Below, in pieces: positions 63,566-64,000 of a stretch of DNA of 64,000 nt. Each line of letters opens with the position of its first letter. The first letter of the stretch is position 1. Both the position numbers and the translations under genes were made by a program. Origin of the DNA: Puniceicoccaceae bacterium (GTDB lineage Bacteria > Verrucomicrobiota > Verrucomicrobiia > Opitutales > JAFGAQ01); assembly GCA_028285755.1 (NCBI GenBank), contig JANQOQ010000014.1, forward strand, positions 434,001 through 498,000. Direction: 5' to 3'. Below the pieces are notes generated by a model, which did no database searches, was not told the DNA's origin, and was given only the letters and a program-made list of their open reading frames with translations.

Positions 63566-64000
63566 TTAACCTTTCGCCGGTTTCAAGACGGGATGGTTAA
63601 TCAGTCGGGTGTAATCATCGATGGTGCCGTTGTTCAAGCAGCACTCAATGATTTCACGACCGAGCGGATCAAGGTCATCCACCAGAAACTGGCTTAGCTC
63701 TTTGTGGAAGAAATTGGACAGCATTTCCGCACCCTGATCATAGGCGGCTTCGCCGACTTCCGGCTGCGTATCCACTTCGAACAGGCGTGCACCGATCTGG
63801 CGGCCTTCGACTACCACGCTGTTCGGGTGCCAGCCCAGGAGCGGGCAGCGAGATGCGGTGACGCGGTCTTCGGCAAACTCAGCACCACCCCGGCGTGCCA
63901 GGTACTCACGGGTTACCCACTGCGGCATGAAGCTGGTCTCCCAGGCTCCGATGTGCTGGTTGGGTATCAGGATGTAGCGCACTGCCGGTGTGTTCACGAT
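63566..64000 (-). CDS. Unrecognised protein, cut by the right window edge
   Basis: The C-terminal 144 codons of a gene whose start lies beyond the window. The visible sequence is soluble and acidic, with 'YILIPNQHIGAWETSFMPQWVTREYLARRGG' (parts), 'CPLLGWHPNSVVVEG' and 'ECCLNNGTIDDYTRLINHP'. I recognise no motif and assign no function. The local GC content looks higher than that of the marR operon. The frame is open without a stop to the edge, and a strong terminator follows the stop codon, which supports a genuine gene. Confidence 0.75.
   Translation of the reverse strand: MVNTPAVRYILIPNQHIGAWETSFMPQWVTREYLARRGGAEFAEDRVTASRCPLLGWHPNSVVVEGRQIGARLFEVDTQPEVGEAAYDQGAEMLSNFFHKELSQFLVDDLDPLGREIIECCLNNGTIDDYTRLINHPVLKPAKG

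Noticed and set aside
63566-64000. Right-edge gene as a phage structural protein
   Set aside because: No neighbouring phage genes and no recognisable capsid motif; the identity remains open.

Overview
The window looks like part of a marine Verrucomicrobiota chromosome, most likely class Opitutia (Puniceicoccales/Coraliomargarita-like). This is an inference from gene content and protein character, not from a 16S gene: TonB receptors with STN or 'ELSPF/ELPAF' N-termini, several secreted sulfatases, a GH29 fucosidase, a fungal-type cystathionine gamma-synthase, a Bacteroidota-type dihydroorotase, a bactofilin and few clear Shine-Dalgarno sites. Genes are tightly packed with many 1-4 bp overlaps. 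There is no CRISPR array, transposase, integrase or rRNA. One tRNA gene is present (Lys-TTT).

Layout. 1-8.1 kb: a plus-strand polysaccharide-use cluster (TonB-dependent receptor, agarase-like hydrolase, alpha-L-fucosidase, acetyl-esterase-like hydrolase, sulfatase), suited to a sulfated fucose-containing polymer. 8.3-13.5 kb: minus-strand housekeeping (tRNA-Lys, ruvA, dapB, def, a small coiled-coil protein, comEC, thiD), with a terminator and short Lys-rich ORF just before dapB. 13.7-31.7 kb: mostly plus-strand housekeeping (dcd, a PhnD-like binding lipoprotein paired with a hybrid histidine kinase, ndh, ychF, a divergent small-regulator pair with repeated operators, glyA, pyrophosphatase, bactofilin, leuCD, exbBD plus a zinc-ribbon membrane protein, guaA). 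31.7-43.4 kb: hisD-maf, a cystathionine gamma-synthase-like enzyme, leucyl aminopeptidase, xylAB, dihydroorotase and a cNMP/CBS/DUF294 protein with a DnaQ-like exonuclease. 43.3-51 kb: a second carbohydrate group (heparinase II/III-type lyase, Tat-exported polysaccharide pyruvyl transferase-like protein, sulfatase) around mtaB and a dus gene.

52-61.5 kb is the most interesting part, a metal-acquisition island. It holds a PsaA-type binding protein, an ATPase and two permeases, the first fused to a complete-looking MntR/DtxR-like C-terminus. An ArsC-type reductase follows, then a convergent TonB receptor with two very His/Asp/Glu-rich insertions, a small Cys/His exported protein and a MerC-like membrane protein whose leader contains an apparent attenuator. 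A GntP transporter lies inside this stretch.

61.7-63.5 kb: a MarR regulator with a membrane protein and an ABM-like lipoprotein. An identical 12-bp palindrome lies in front of marR and again in front of the membrane protein gene. The window ends in an unrecognised gene cut by the right edge.

Most promising for follow-up: the permease-metalloregulator fusion and His-rich receptor, the MarR palindromes, the duplicated dyad between the two small regulators at 20.4 kb, and the possible lysine-leader attenuation of dapB. All function calls come from reading sequence motifs; no database search was run.
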